Shown here: positions 25,938 through 35,545 of the stretch, piece after piece
Numbering within the stretch: position 1 is the stretch's first letter
Layout: each line of letters begins with the position of its first letter
NCBI GenBank assembly: GCA_028023455.1
Contig: JAQFVV010012506.1
Span: forward strand, 2,596,714-2,660,713
Length of the DNA: 64,000 bases
Direction of reading: 5' to 3'
From: Epiperipatus broadwayi
Taxonomy: Eukaryota; Onychophora; Udeonychophora; Euonychophora; Peripatidae
Notes under the pieces: model-generated
What the model was told of the DNA's origin: nothing
Database searches by the model: none
Seen by the model: the letters and a program-made list of their open reading frames with translations, nothing else
Made by a program: the position numbers and the translations under genes

Positions 25938-26019
25938 AGCATTGGTGGTCAAGAGGTCAGCGACAGCTGCTTTACAGGCAGTTGTCCCGGGTTGACGGGT
26001 TCGCTTCCCGGCTGATGCT
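25938..26019 (+). mobile_element. tRNA-derived SINE, plus strand
   Basis: The tRNA-like unit has an 8-pair acceptor stem (agcattgg with ctgatgct, with G-T pairs), an anticodon-arm-like stem around the loop tttacag, and a B box gggttcgcttccc whose T stem has four G-C pairs. An A-rich tail with aaataaataaaaataataat follows at 26037-26057. It looks valine-tRNA-like (loop triplet TAC), but the D arm is irregular and it sits in a transposon graveyard, so I call it a SINE head, not a tRNA gene. Confidence 0.75.
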
Positions 26020-26503
26020 ATGACACATGAGGATAAAATAAATAAAAATAATAATAGTAATATATATTAAAAATTAGTGCAACATTTGCTGTTCTTGGCT
26101 TAAAATTATTTTACTAATCCTTAACTCCATTGATGTCATCATAACACATAAAGAAGCTTCTATTTCTATTTCAAGAGAGAGTGATACTTTGTTTTAATAG
26201 TAGTTATAGTTGATAATATTTTTCCACATAAATAGGTCATTGTGAATGGAGTCAGATTTATTAGATATAAATATAAAGAAATACTTAAATGATTGTAATA
26301 TTGAACTTAAAGTACAAAATAAGTTAAATTATTATATTAATACAATTTTTGTTTAAGTTTTTTTGTAATTATTTGTTTTCATTTTGAGTTATTTGAAAGT
26401 AAAATTAAGTTTTATTTTTATATTGGACTATTTCCATCATCTAATATGTGTGTTGAATGTCTTTAGAAAAGTTTAATTTTTAGTTAAATATTCCAAAAGC
26501 ATT

Positions 26504-26586
26504 CAACTGTTAGTAATATCACAGAAAACAGGTTAGTATATGCACCAACTGTTAGTAATATCACAGCAAACAGGTTAGTATATGCA
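26504..26586 (+). repeat. 42 bp tandem duplication
   Basis: Two copies of caactgttagtaatatcaca..., differing at one or two bases, sit at the inner edge of the left arm of the fold-back element. Confidence 0.9.
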
Positions 26587-26653
26587 TAATGTTTTGAGAG
26601 GTATTTTTCTCCCCTCTTCTACAGGTGTTGCTGGCCTGACCAGTGACAGTACT

Positions 26654-26736
26654 AGCATGGGATTCGAACCTGGGTCCTTAGATTTTTGATTATTGAAATT
26701 TAAGGTAACACTCTAACCAACTGAGTCATCCTGCCA
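26654..26736 (-). repeat. tRNA-like unit with consensus A and B boxes, minus strand
   Basis: The minus strand reads GATGACTCAGTTGGTTAGAG (A box) and later GGTTCGAATCCC (consensus B box). Between them CCTTA and TAAGG form a 5 bp anticodon-like stem around a 20-nt loop, longer than the usual 7. The acceptor ends do not pair. It lies inside the fold-back element and could supply it with a pol III promoter. Confidence 0.7.
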
Positions 26737-27085
26737 AAGGCAACAGTATGTAGTAATTTCATATACTCATCTATGAGGTTCCTCCTGATTTCTCCACTTT
26801 TTCCTCAGAGCAAAGTTGATTAGTGGTCTCCATACATTATGTATAGTCACACTAGGTTGGCTTATGGGATTTTTTGCCATTGTCATGTGAGCAGCTTCTT
26901 TAAATTTTCTTTGTACCTTTTCTTTTTTATCTAACAGTTGAATGCATTTAGAATATTTAACTAAAAATTAAACTTTTCTAAAAACATTCAACACACATAT
27001 TAGATGATGGAAATAGTCCAATATAAAAATATAGCTAGAACACCATCATCACAAACCTTCAGAAAAACACACTAAAATTAAGTTT

Positions 27086-27740
27086 GTATTTATATGTTTT
27101 ATAATTTGTTAAAGAATTATGTTTTATTTTGTTTTTCATTAACATAATGTTCATTTTATTTCATAAAAATAAACGAATGTATAAATACATATTTGTTATG
27201 TTTTATAGTGTAATTTTTTAATTCATATCTATAAAAATTATTTAAGATTAATAATGAATAGTATATTATTCTTCAATAATTTTTATAGATGTGTTTTGCT
27301 TCAAAATTCTTAATAAAATGTTTGAGTTTTAGTTCATCCAATTACTAAGGGTACACCATAGTCAAATTTGATGCCTAATTAATTGTACAGAATTCAGTAT
27401 TCTTCTTTTGTTACTTTTTCTATGCTGCTGACTGAGCAGGGGTTAATTAACCACCTTTGAGGTAGATGTTTTGCAAGTTACAGTAATATTTTATAACAAA
27501 TCAATTAGCAATATAATGTTCTTGTTCTATTTTACATATAATAATACAGCTTAAGCAAAATTTATTTTTTTATTTAAAAATTTTATTAAATGAGCTTAGT
27601 AAATTTAAATAATATCTGAATTTCTTTGTGGATTTTTGTTATTACATAGAATCCCAACATTTAAATAATATCTGAAAAATTATTAATACCTTTTTGTTAT
27701 CCACAAAATCTGAAATTATAAAATTGTCAATTTTTTTTTT
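27086..27740. other. Remaining inserted DNA within the split hAT gene
   Basis: AT-rich. A short hairpin pairs atctataaaaattattt (27228 onward) with aataatttttatagat (ending about 27291). I cannot say exactly where the inserted DNA ends and the hAT sequence resumes; it is before about 27745. Confidence 0.45.
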
Positions 27741-28104
27741 ATCAAGAATATGCCTAAAATCAAATTGATGTACCAAAACAAATTCTGATGATGAAGTTGA
27801 AAATAAAAAAATTTAACATTTTACCTTAAAAAAAGTGATTAAAAAAAATCTATTCAATGATTTACTGAGGAACCCCCTCCCCCCAAAAAAATATCCTAAA
27901 ACATTAAAAATAGGGTTTGCAGTTTACAAAGCAACAAAGAATTTAGACTTATTATTTGAAGCTTTAAAAATGATAAATCCAAGCTCAGTAGTTAGTGAGC
28001 ATATTTTTTTGATATCTGGAAACTTAATAACTAAAATCAGAACAAGATTATGTTATCGATCTGTAGATGTTTTATGTCTTTTAAAGTTATATTTTATTAA
28101 GAAA

Positions 28105-29020
28105 TAACTGAAACACATAGGCTTATTATATACCTGTGTCTATATATGTAATATATAAGGTATATGAGCACATACTTTCACATTACCCACCACTCTCCAC
28201 ACTATCTCATAACACTGATACACTTGAACACATATATGTTGAAAAGATAAATAATCACCAATATACGTATTTCATGCTAAACCAGCAATCATCAGTTGGT
28301 CCAGATTACCATCTCTACACATATATGCTATAAATGCTCATATATATATTAAGATAGCCAAACCTCATACTTTAATGGACAGGCTTCAATCTACTCCACA
28401 CTCCAACACATCAACTATCCATCCAATTGAAAATCTGATGATGGAATGCTCAAAGACCACGCTGAGGCCAAGATTCTTATCACATCCATGTTGACCTAAA
28501 GTCAATCTGACCCCTCATGTACAGGACATAATCCATTTAATACATATACAAGGGATGGGCAGGCACAGGTATATAATAAGCCTGTGTGTTTCAGATATTA
28601 TATAGTAGAGATGTCTACCCATCCCTTGTATATGTATTAAATGGATTATGTCCTGTACATGAGAGTTATATTGACCTTAGGTCAACATGGGTGTGACAAG
28701 AATCTCAGCTTCAGGGTGTCCTTTGAGCATTCCATCATCAGATTTTCAATTGGATGGACAGTTGAAAAGTTGAAGTGTGGAGTAGATTGAAGCCAGGCCA
28801 TTAAAGTATGTGGTTTGGTTATCTTAATATATATCTGAGCAATTATAGCATATATGTGTAGAGATGGTAATCTGGACCAACTGATGATTGCTGGTTTAGC
28901 ATGAAATACTTATAGTGGTGATTATTTATCTTTTCAACATATATGTGTTTGGGTGTATCAGTGTTATGAGATAGTGTGGAGAGTGGTGGGTCATGTGAAA
29001 GTTAGTGCTCATATACCCTA
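28105..29020. mobile_element. 916 bp fold-back element with exact 17 bp target duplication
   Basis: The direct repeat tatattttattaagaaa occurs at 28088-28104 and 29021-29037, so both ends are fixed. Inside, a 490 bp unit (28108-28594) has its own inverted ends, ctgaaacacataggcttatt at the left and aataagcctgtgtgtttcag at the right. It is followed by an inverted, truncated copy (about 28610-29015) lying head to head with a short spacer. Arms of about 400 bp pair along their length. There is no protein coding; the short frames in the arms are not conserved between copies. It interrupts the last codons of the hAT transposase. Related sequence occurs at 1.95, 20.45 and 47.3 kb. Confidence 0.9.
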
Positions 29021-29051
29021 TATATTTTATTAAGAAAGCAACTAAAATCTA

Positions 29052-29154
29052 ATAATTTATAAATTTTTTAAAATATATTTTGTATTTTATTTTTATTTTT
29101 ATTTTTTCATTATTTTTTTTTTTATTATTATTATAAAAAAAATTTAAAAAAAAA

Positions 29155-29185
<31 letters not shown>

Positions 29186-32100
29186 TATTCCAACTTCTCA
29201 GTCATCACAAAAATTGTTAAATAAGCAAGACACATTTAATCAAAACATTTATTATATGGTATCCACTTGATGACAATAGCCAGCAGACCCATGCAGTGGG
29301 CTTCCTACAAAAGACATCTGGTGGTGGAATCACCTTCCAGTGAAAGATTCAGTTTCCTTTGGATACCTTCTTATATTTGTTATTTAGTTTTGCAAATTTT
29401 ATTTATTTGTTTAAATTAACAATACTTTTTGTTTTAAACTGTGTTTTTTCTTTTATAATAATTATTAATATTATAATATGAAATTTCATAAGAATAGTTA
29501 TGACAGGTATAGGATGATGGATAGAAAGATAAGTCCTGGGTTTTAAATATTTATTAGACAATAGTATTTTAAAACAAATTTAGATATCTAAGAGCTCAGA
29601 AGCATGTATTGAAATGAATACATAAGTAAGAAATAATAATATTATTTTAATTGTCTTCAATCTATCAATTTATATGCTGAATAGAAAATTTTTTCTGCCA
29701 GTCACATTTGTTTTTGCTTCCTTAAGAATAATTAACATCTAGTCAAGATTATGAAAATTGCTTACATTTTATATAACATATTTTAGTTTTTTTTTTTGAA
29801 ATGTTACTGTAATGTTACTGTGATATATTGAGTAAAAATGTGCAAGTATATCTATTGCTATATGTAATTGGGGGTCTTTTTTTAAAACAAACATGTAGCA
29901 ATTCTGCTTATCAGAGTTGACAATAAATTTATTATAGACATCTAATTAAAAGTAAATTTTCAATCATAAATTAACATTTTGTATCGGATTTTTATTAATC
30001 ATATATAATTGCATTACTCAGCAAATTGCATTATGAGATAAATAAATGCTTGAAAATAAATTAGCATCCCCTAATTTAAAAATCCAGTCATTATTTGAGT
30101 ATTATTATTAATTTTTAATGTCATTTGTATTGAGAAAAATTACAAATTGCAAATTAACTATTTATGATTATTTGCACGCGATTTTAACATTTTAAAAATA
30201 TTAACCTATATATTATTTATTTAATTTTTCGTGCATATATGCTATACATATAATTTTTGAATTTTTAAATATTTATCTGAAAACAAATAAGTTTAATTAA
30301 ATAATTATAAAATAATTGGTTAGATGCTCTGAAGATAATGTGATGTTTGAGCATCAAAAATGACAGGTTGAGCTTTGATTAAGAAATCAATTTTGAAAAA
30401 ATAATCAATGGCTTTTTCCCAGTTAAATTTAAAAATCAAAAATAAAATATAATATCTAAGTTAAGATTTAAGAATTGGGATGATACATTTAAGTCATTTT
30501 CATACAAGATAATGGGGGAAAAAAAGATATATGACATGAAACGAATCATGTCTATCTTACCAGAAACTTTTTAATGTTAAGTTGTACATTCTGTATATAG
30601 AATCACATGACATAATAATTAATACATCTATTTTCTGATTTTAATATGAACTTTGATTATGAAATGGATAAACTTTGGATTTTTTTCCAAACCATAGGTT
30701 GTTTGGATTTTTTTTCTTCTGGGAATTAGATATCATATATTGATCAGTAAATGAAACAATTTCTATTATATTAATTAGAGAATAAATGTCCTAGATTAAT
30801 ATGGTTTTGTTAGATAAGTGGCAAGGCAGTGAAAATAAAAAATATGGTATAATATGATTCATACTCCACTGTTAATAAAGGAGACTGAGCCTATGGTTTA
30901 TTTTTACCTTTATTAAAAACACCTGATGAATCTTTTTACAAAAAAAAAAAAAAAAAAAAAACATGTATTTTAAATTTTGCAAAAATTTGAAATTTTAGGT
31001 GGATTGGATCAACTAGTAATGTAGTTTACAAAATAAACACAGTAGTATAACACATTAAGCAAAGTGTAATCTGTAATTAATGAAGTTTTAAATTTAAAAT
31101 ACATATATAAAATTGTTTAGATTTGATTATTTATTTTTAAATTTGTAAATTCACAATGAATATGTTCAAAAATATTTATATATTGAAAAGTATAGCTGAT
31201 GAGGATATATTTTGTTTTATGTTATCTGATGATTTAAAATTGATTTAGAAACAGTATTAAGAATATATGTGTGTGTACACTGAAACTGTTATATAATTGA
31301 ATCACAACTTAGAAGAAGTAGAATTGATATTATCATTTAAAAATAATATAAAAGTTATAAGCCAAAATTGCATTAGGACATTAAAAAGCTAAAAAACAAA
31401 CTAAAGTCAAATATTTAAAATTTGTTTCATAAAAAATAAGTACAAATGTGATCTAAATAAGATTTCCTCAAAAAAAATTACTGAAAATTGAAGTAATAAT
31501 AGTAAATTAAAGTGAAAGTAAAAAAGGTGAAAAAAAAACAACCCTTGATCAGTAAAGAGATCATTATTAAAATGGAAGACAAACTGTAAAATATAAATCC
31601 TGATGTAAATAAAAGTATTATAAGATTTAACAAATAATTTGATTTGGCATTAATAAAACTAGAAGAAAGAATTGAAAAGAAAGTGTGAAAATATAGAAGA
31701 ATAATAAAGAAAATATGTTTTATGTATATTAGAATAAATTAAAGATACAGGAATAAAATAGTCATTGAAGAAAGTGATAAAAAATATACTGAAAATGTGA
31801 GAATATGTAATCATTTTGTATGATAATTGTAAAATAAATTCTGATATATAGGACTAAAAGAAGTTAAATAACAGTGAAAGAAGAGATTGTGAAAGTATTG
31901 CCAAAGCTCAGAGAACTGATAACACTCCAAATTATTTATTAAATTTATGAAAGAAAAGAATTTGAGAGAAGTAATTTATATTTAGCCAAAAAGAATGGTC
32001 AGTAGATTATTTTAATTGAATAGATTAATATGTAACAAAATCAGAGATCATTTATATGAACAGTAATTCAAATTTAGAAAATAAAATAGACAACAGATGT

Positions 32101-32289
32101 AATTTGAATAATGAGTATAATTATTGGAAAATGTGTTCAAAAAGGAAAACAAATTTTGAAAAGATTTTTTGATAAGCAGAATTTGATTATTTTCTAGATA
32201 TTCTCAGAAGAAATGACATAGATTTGAAGAAGAGATACATATTAAAAAATAAAACAGTGTAATTAAATAGTAAGATAAAATGTTTTTCT
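29052..32289. other. AT-rich spacer with long A runs
   Basis: Homopolymer A runs at about 29161-29185 and 30940-30961 may be tails of retro-inserted sequence whose bodies are no longer recognisable. Between 31560 and 32260 the plus strand is rich in Lys/Glu/Asn codons with scattered stops and may be decayed LINE sequence leading to the 33.4 kb fragment, but no motif supports that. Positions 29270-29370 are less AT-rich without a recognisable frame. Confidence 0.4.
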
Positions 32290-32926
32290 ATACTATTTTA
32301 TAATTTTGCCAAACTTGTACTGTTCAAGTTTATATGAAAAAGTAAAATAAAACTAATAAAAAAGTCTTATGTACTAAGACAGCTTTCAGCAGATTGCTAC
32401 CAGAATCATAGTGCTAACAGAACTGCCTTTAAAAATATGCATATATAGTGGCAAAGACCAATATGTAAATCAGGCACAATATATAAATTAGATGTTCTAT
32501 TTTTTGGTAATGGGACACAGGAATCTTTTCTATTGATGTAATTAGGATCCCTTTCAACAGTCCAAGCCTCTTTACATTTTCTTTTCCTATCATACCTCTC
32601 AGCACATATTGTTCTTACATGATAGGAAAAGAAAATATAAAAAGGCTTGGACTGTTGAAATAGATCCTCATTCCGTCAATAGAAAAGATTCCTGTGTCCC
32701 ATTATCAAAAAATGGAACATCTAATTTACATACTGTGCTTGATTTACATATTGGTCTTTGCCACTATATATGCATATTTTTAATAACACAGTTCTGTTCA
32801 GCATTATGATTATGGTAGCAATCTGATGAAAGCTATCTCAGTGCATTTAAGACCTTCTTATTGGTTTTATTTTACTTTTTCATATTAATTGAACAGTACA
32901 AATTTGGTAGAATTATAAAATTGTAT
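32290..32926. mobile_element. 640 bp near-perfect palindrome (fold-back element)
   Basis: The left arm 32290-32593 and right arm 32619-32926 are inverted copies separated by about 25 bp. Examples: ttttcctatcat against atgataggaaaa at the centre, and ttttgccaaacttgtactgt against acagtacaaatttggta at the outer edge. A few single-base differences and small gaps separate the arms. No direct repeat of useful length is visible at the ends. The 66-codon frame in the right arm is a by-product of the palindrome. Confidence 0.9.
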
Positions 32927-33448
32927 GAAACGTATATATACCATTGAGAATTATATACTGTTTTATCTAATATTTATTAAGTTAATCTTCTAAATGAGTA
33001 TTGTCTTATTAAAAGCAAAGCTCATATAGATTTAAAGATAGTTCACAGTATCAAATCAAGATTTGCTTTCTGAATAATCTAACAAGAATCTATAACTAAA
33101 TAATTATTTTTGTGTGGTTTCACAGATATTTCCTTTTTTAAGATTCAGCAGTCAAAGCTAGCTGGATTTATTTTCCTAGTCATTACTGGAGCTTCAGTAA
33201 CAGATTCAAGTTAATCCAGATTATTGCACTCATCTGTATTATAAATGAATTTTAACAGACATTGACCTATGCAGGTGTGAACAAACATAAACCATGTATA
33301 ATGTAATTGATGATTGTCAAATTTATGACTACAATGAAAGAATTGAAGGACTTAATAAAGCCACTAACGAGGCTATCTTTTGGTTGGAATCTCTACAGAT
33401 TTATTTATAATATTTTGTTAATAGATCGACTCTCTAATTAAAAAAAAT

Positions 33449-33690
33449 GTATAGCTAAATAGATACTATCAAATTTGCTGATGATATAGTAGAATATGCA
33501 AATAATGAGATTGAAATGAAAAACTGTTAATTAAAATAAATGAAATGTGTGAGAAATTTGGGATGAAAATAAATACAATTAAAATTAAAGTAGTAAAAAT
33601 ATGTGAAAAGAATAAATTTAGAAATGGTAGTGAGATACAAAGAAAAGAAGTTTGTACTTTTAAAATATTTTTCTTATTGTTCGACTGATG
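33449..33690 (+). pseudogene. LINE reverse transcriptase fragment (second LINE family)
   Basis: The plus strand reads TIKFADDIVEYANNEIEMKN, the catalytic FADD box of a non-LTR reverse transcriptase. After one frame change it continues LLIKINEMCEKFGMKINTIK, which is the conserved helix and the G-KIN-KTK turn, then KFRNGSEIQRKEVCTFKIF, matching the segment that normally ends in YLG. Wording and spacing differ from the RTE copies at 0.6-1.7 kb, so this is another LINE family. The regions before 33440 and after 33700 are too decayed to extend it. Confidence 0.75.
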
Positions 33691-34096
33691 AGAAAAATAG
33701 TCTCTTTATTTGAAATAAAGAAACAAGCCTAGAAAGTTTTTGGAGATTTTTAAAATTAGAATTAAATAATTATAAATAGTTTTTTTTTTAGGCAAAATAA
33801 AAATTTGGTCAATTACAACAAAAAAATGAGAAAATATTTAACAGAAAAATGAGAAAAGTAAGTAAAAATGTAGAAATATTGTCAAGTAAGTGAAAAAAAT
33901 ATTTATTAAAAAATCAAAATAAGAAAAAATAAAATAATTTGATATATTCTTTATTAAAGAAAAATTATGAATGATACTGGGAGGTAAAAAAATGTAGAAG
34001 TTTATATATAATCTTAATAAAGAACTAGAAATACATTTATGAAAAATAAAGTTTATATATATGTTCTGCATTATGTAAATAATATTATTTTTATAA

Positions 34097-34187
34097 AGCG
34101 CAGTCGATATTGAAATAATTGAGAGTGCAAATCTCTCAAGCGCTTATGACTACAAACAGCCAATCAAATCTTAAGATTTGATTGGCT
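34097..34187 (+). repeat. Dispersed hairpin repeat S, copy 2, ending in a perfect 30 bp palindrome
   Basis: aaagcgcag, gagagtgcaaatctctc and agcgcttatgac match copy 1 at 22560-22645. The right end is an uninterrupted 30 bp palindrome (34158-34187): agccaatcaaatctt followed directly by its own reverse complement. Copy 1 has only one half of it (agccaatcaga), so the palindrome arose by inverted duplication of the repeat end. Confidence 0.75.
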
Positions 34188-34429
34188 GATCTGCATTATA
34201 GTGAAATATTTTTTAAAGATAAAAATGTTTAAAATACATTTTTATACTTAATCTTATTTTATGATTAATTACAAAATTATAAATTTATTTAGTTTTTAAT
34301 TATTACATAAAATATGACAATCATTCTAGTAACAGTGTTACTATCATTTAAAGGGTATGCCATGGCATGAGGGTATAAATTTAATACCAGTCATATTGAA
34401 AAATGTTAATGAGAAGTATCTCGGAGAAA

Positions 34430-35545
34430 TGCATAAACGTATGCAAGATAAGCTTTAAATTTGTAAAGTTAGCAAAATTTGCCTAGTGCACTTTCAACTA
34501 ATTAATCGTGCTAGTCATAGTCATAACATTGACAGTGGAAATGAAATGGACCCATGAAAACAGAAATAGCCTTCAAGGCATCAAATTCTTCTATCTGCAC
34601 ATCCAGCATGAGGTCACTCATATCAAGTATAAAATACTTTTTAAGCCTATTCATGTTTGTGGAGCCATATGCCCTGAGTCCATCATGCCAAAATCTTACA
34701 AACCCAGCAATCTAAAAGCTTTTTGATATCAGAACTACCATTTGTGTAAATTCAAGTCCAATAAGAAAAATAACATCGATTCTTATCTTTTGGTTTTACA
34801 CAACATTGGATATAAAAATATAATTTTGATTCAAACTGTTAAAGATTTTTATTCCAAACTCAAATACCCATCCTTAGCAACCAATCATAATCTCTGGACA
34901 TCATTACCTTACATTCCCAGAGCCACATATCACATTATTAAAATCTGCTCTTTAACTCATTAAATAGGCTTTTGCACCCCTCCCACACTTAATCGGCTTA
35001 TCAACAATACAACATATATTCTGCCCCTAAACCATAAATCACAAATTGTATATGAAATTGCATACACCCACACTAACTGTCCTGCTGTATATTATGATGA
35101 ATTCTATGCCAATCTGTCTGCCCATATTGTGCTACAATAGTATCTATATAACCATGCCAAAACTCAAACTGAAGCCAGATCAAATATTTTACAATCACAA
35201 ATCCAGTTCTGGCCACACCTTTGAGCTTACATCCACTAGGATGGTCTGTTCTGAATGCAACAATGCCAATCACAGGGTGAAAATGACCTGGAATATTATC
35301 AGAGACAAATATGCAATTAATAAAAAAGACTCCTGCATCCCCCTTTAAAAAAATGGCCAACTGAAACAACTAATTTACCATTCAAATATGCTAATTACTT
35401 ATTCTCATCTCTTTAATAAACCACACAGTTTTCTTTCCATCATCAATGCCATGATTGTGACTAGTACAATTAATTAGTTGAAAGTGCCCTAGGCAATTTT
35501 TGCTAACTTTACAAATTTAAAGCTTATCTCACATACTCTGTTTGT
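34430..35545. mobile_element. 1.1 kb element with about 100 bp terminal inverted repeats
   Basis: The left end 34439-34540 and right end 35437-35537 are inverted copies. Shared words include agataagctttaaatttgta, aaagttagcaaaa, cactttcaactaattaat and ctagtca. The interior is less AT-rich than the surroundings. One plus-strand frame (34508-35140) has only two stops, and overlapping frames lie at 35046-35348 (+) and 35073-35369 (-). None shows a transposase motif I know. It is either a non-autonomous DNA transposon or a decayed autonomous one of unknown superfamily. A block near 35315-35385 resembles 32675-32740 of the palindrome, hinting at common origin. Confidence 0.75.

Larger units (their letters stand above)
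26413..27072. mobile_element. Fold-back element (family B, long copy) inside the hAT gene
   Basis: Inverted arms at 26415-26512 and 26930-27029 match each other closely and match the arms of the 12.6 kb element (tattggactatttccat, gaatgtctttagaaa). The same one-sided tail (accatcatcacaaaccttcag, then aaaaacacac) follows the right arm. The direct repeat taaaattaagttt at 26400-26412 and 27073-27085 is an exact 13 bp target duplication. The interior holds a 42 bp tandem duplication (26504-26586) and a tRNA-like unit. It has no protein-coding content. Confidence 0.85.
24560..29051 (+). pseudogene. hAT-family transposase, interrupted and decayed
   Basis: Fragments of one hAT transposase lie in order on the plus strand. 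At 24600-24670 LHNHLKTV-like sequence is the end of a BED-type zinc finger. At 24960-25080 VTDLNSIKKQGKQFPINLDE and RYLNIYVHHFDKEFN cover the start of the RNase H-like catalytic core. At 25160-25260 come VDATNDGAIVMKK and a CH-AAH-like block. At 25314-25604 the longest open piece contains NCKTMWNSLVIMIERF, the conserved TRWNS region, and 25740-25790 gives FTEQITKSLKTEISF. The frame resumes at about 27745, and 27880-28107 is the dimerisation domain: LLFEALKMINPSSVVSEHIF then GNLITKIRTRL and SVDVLCLLKLYF. The last codons and the stop lie beyond the 28105-29020 insertion, near 29049. Two later insertions (about 25797-27740 and 28105-29020) and many stops show it is inactive. Confidence 0.85.

Noticed and set aside
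25938-26019. Functional tRNA-Val gene
   Set aside because: It folds partly, but the D arm is irregular, an A-rich tail follows, and it sits among nested transposons. A SINE is the better explanation.
27835-28107. Stand-alone 90-codon gene
   Set aside because: Its C-terminal two thirds are the hAT dimerisation domain and it continues the interrupted transposase, so it is not a separate gene.
32609-32809. 66-codon plus-strand frame
   Set aside because: It lies wholly in one arm of the 32 kb palindrome, and the inverted arm does not keep the frame.
35073-35369. 98-codon minus-strand frame overlapping a 100-codon plus-strand frame
   Set aside because: Both are inside the TIR element, neither shows a known motif, and overlapping antisense frames of equal length are expected by chance in its less AT-rich interior.
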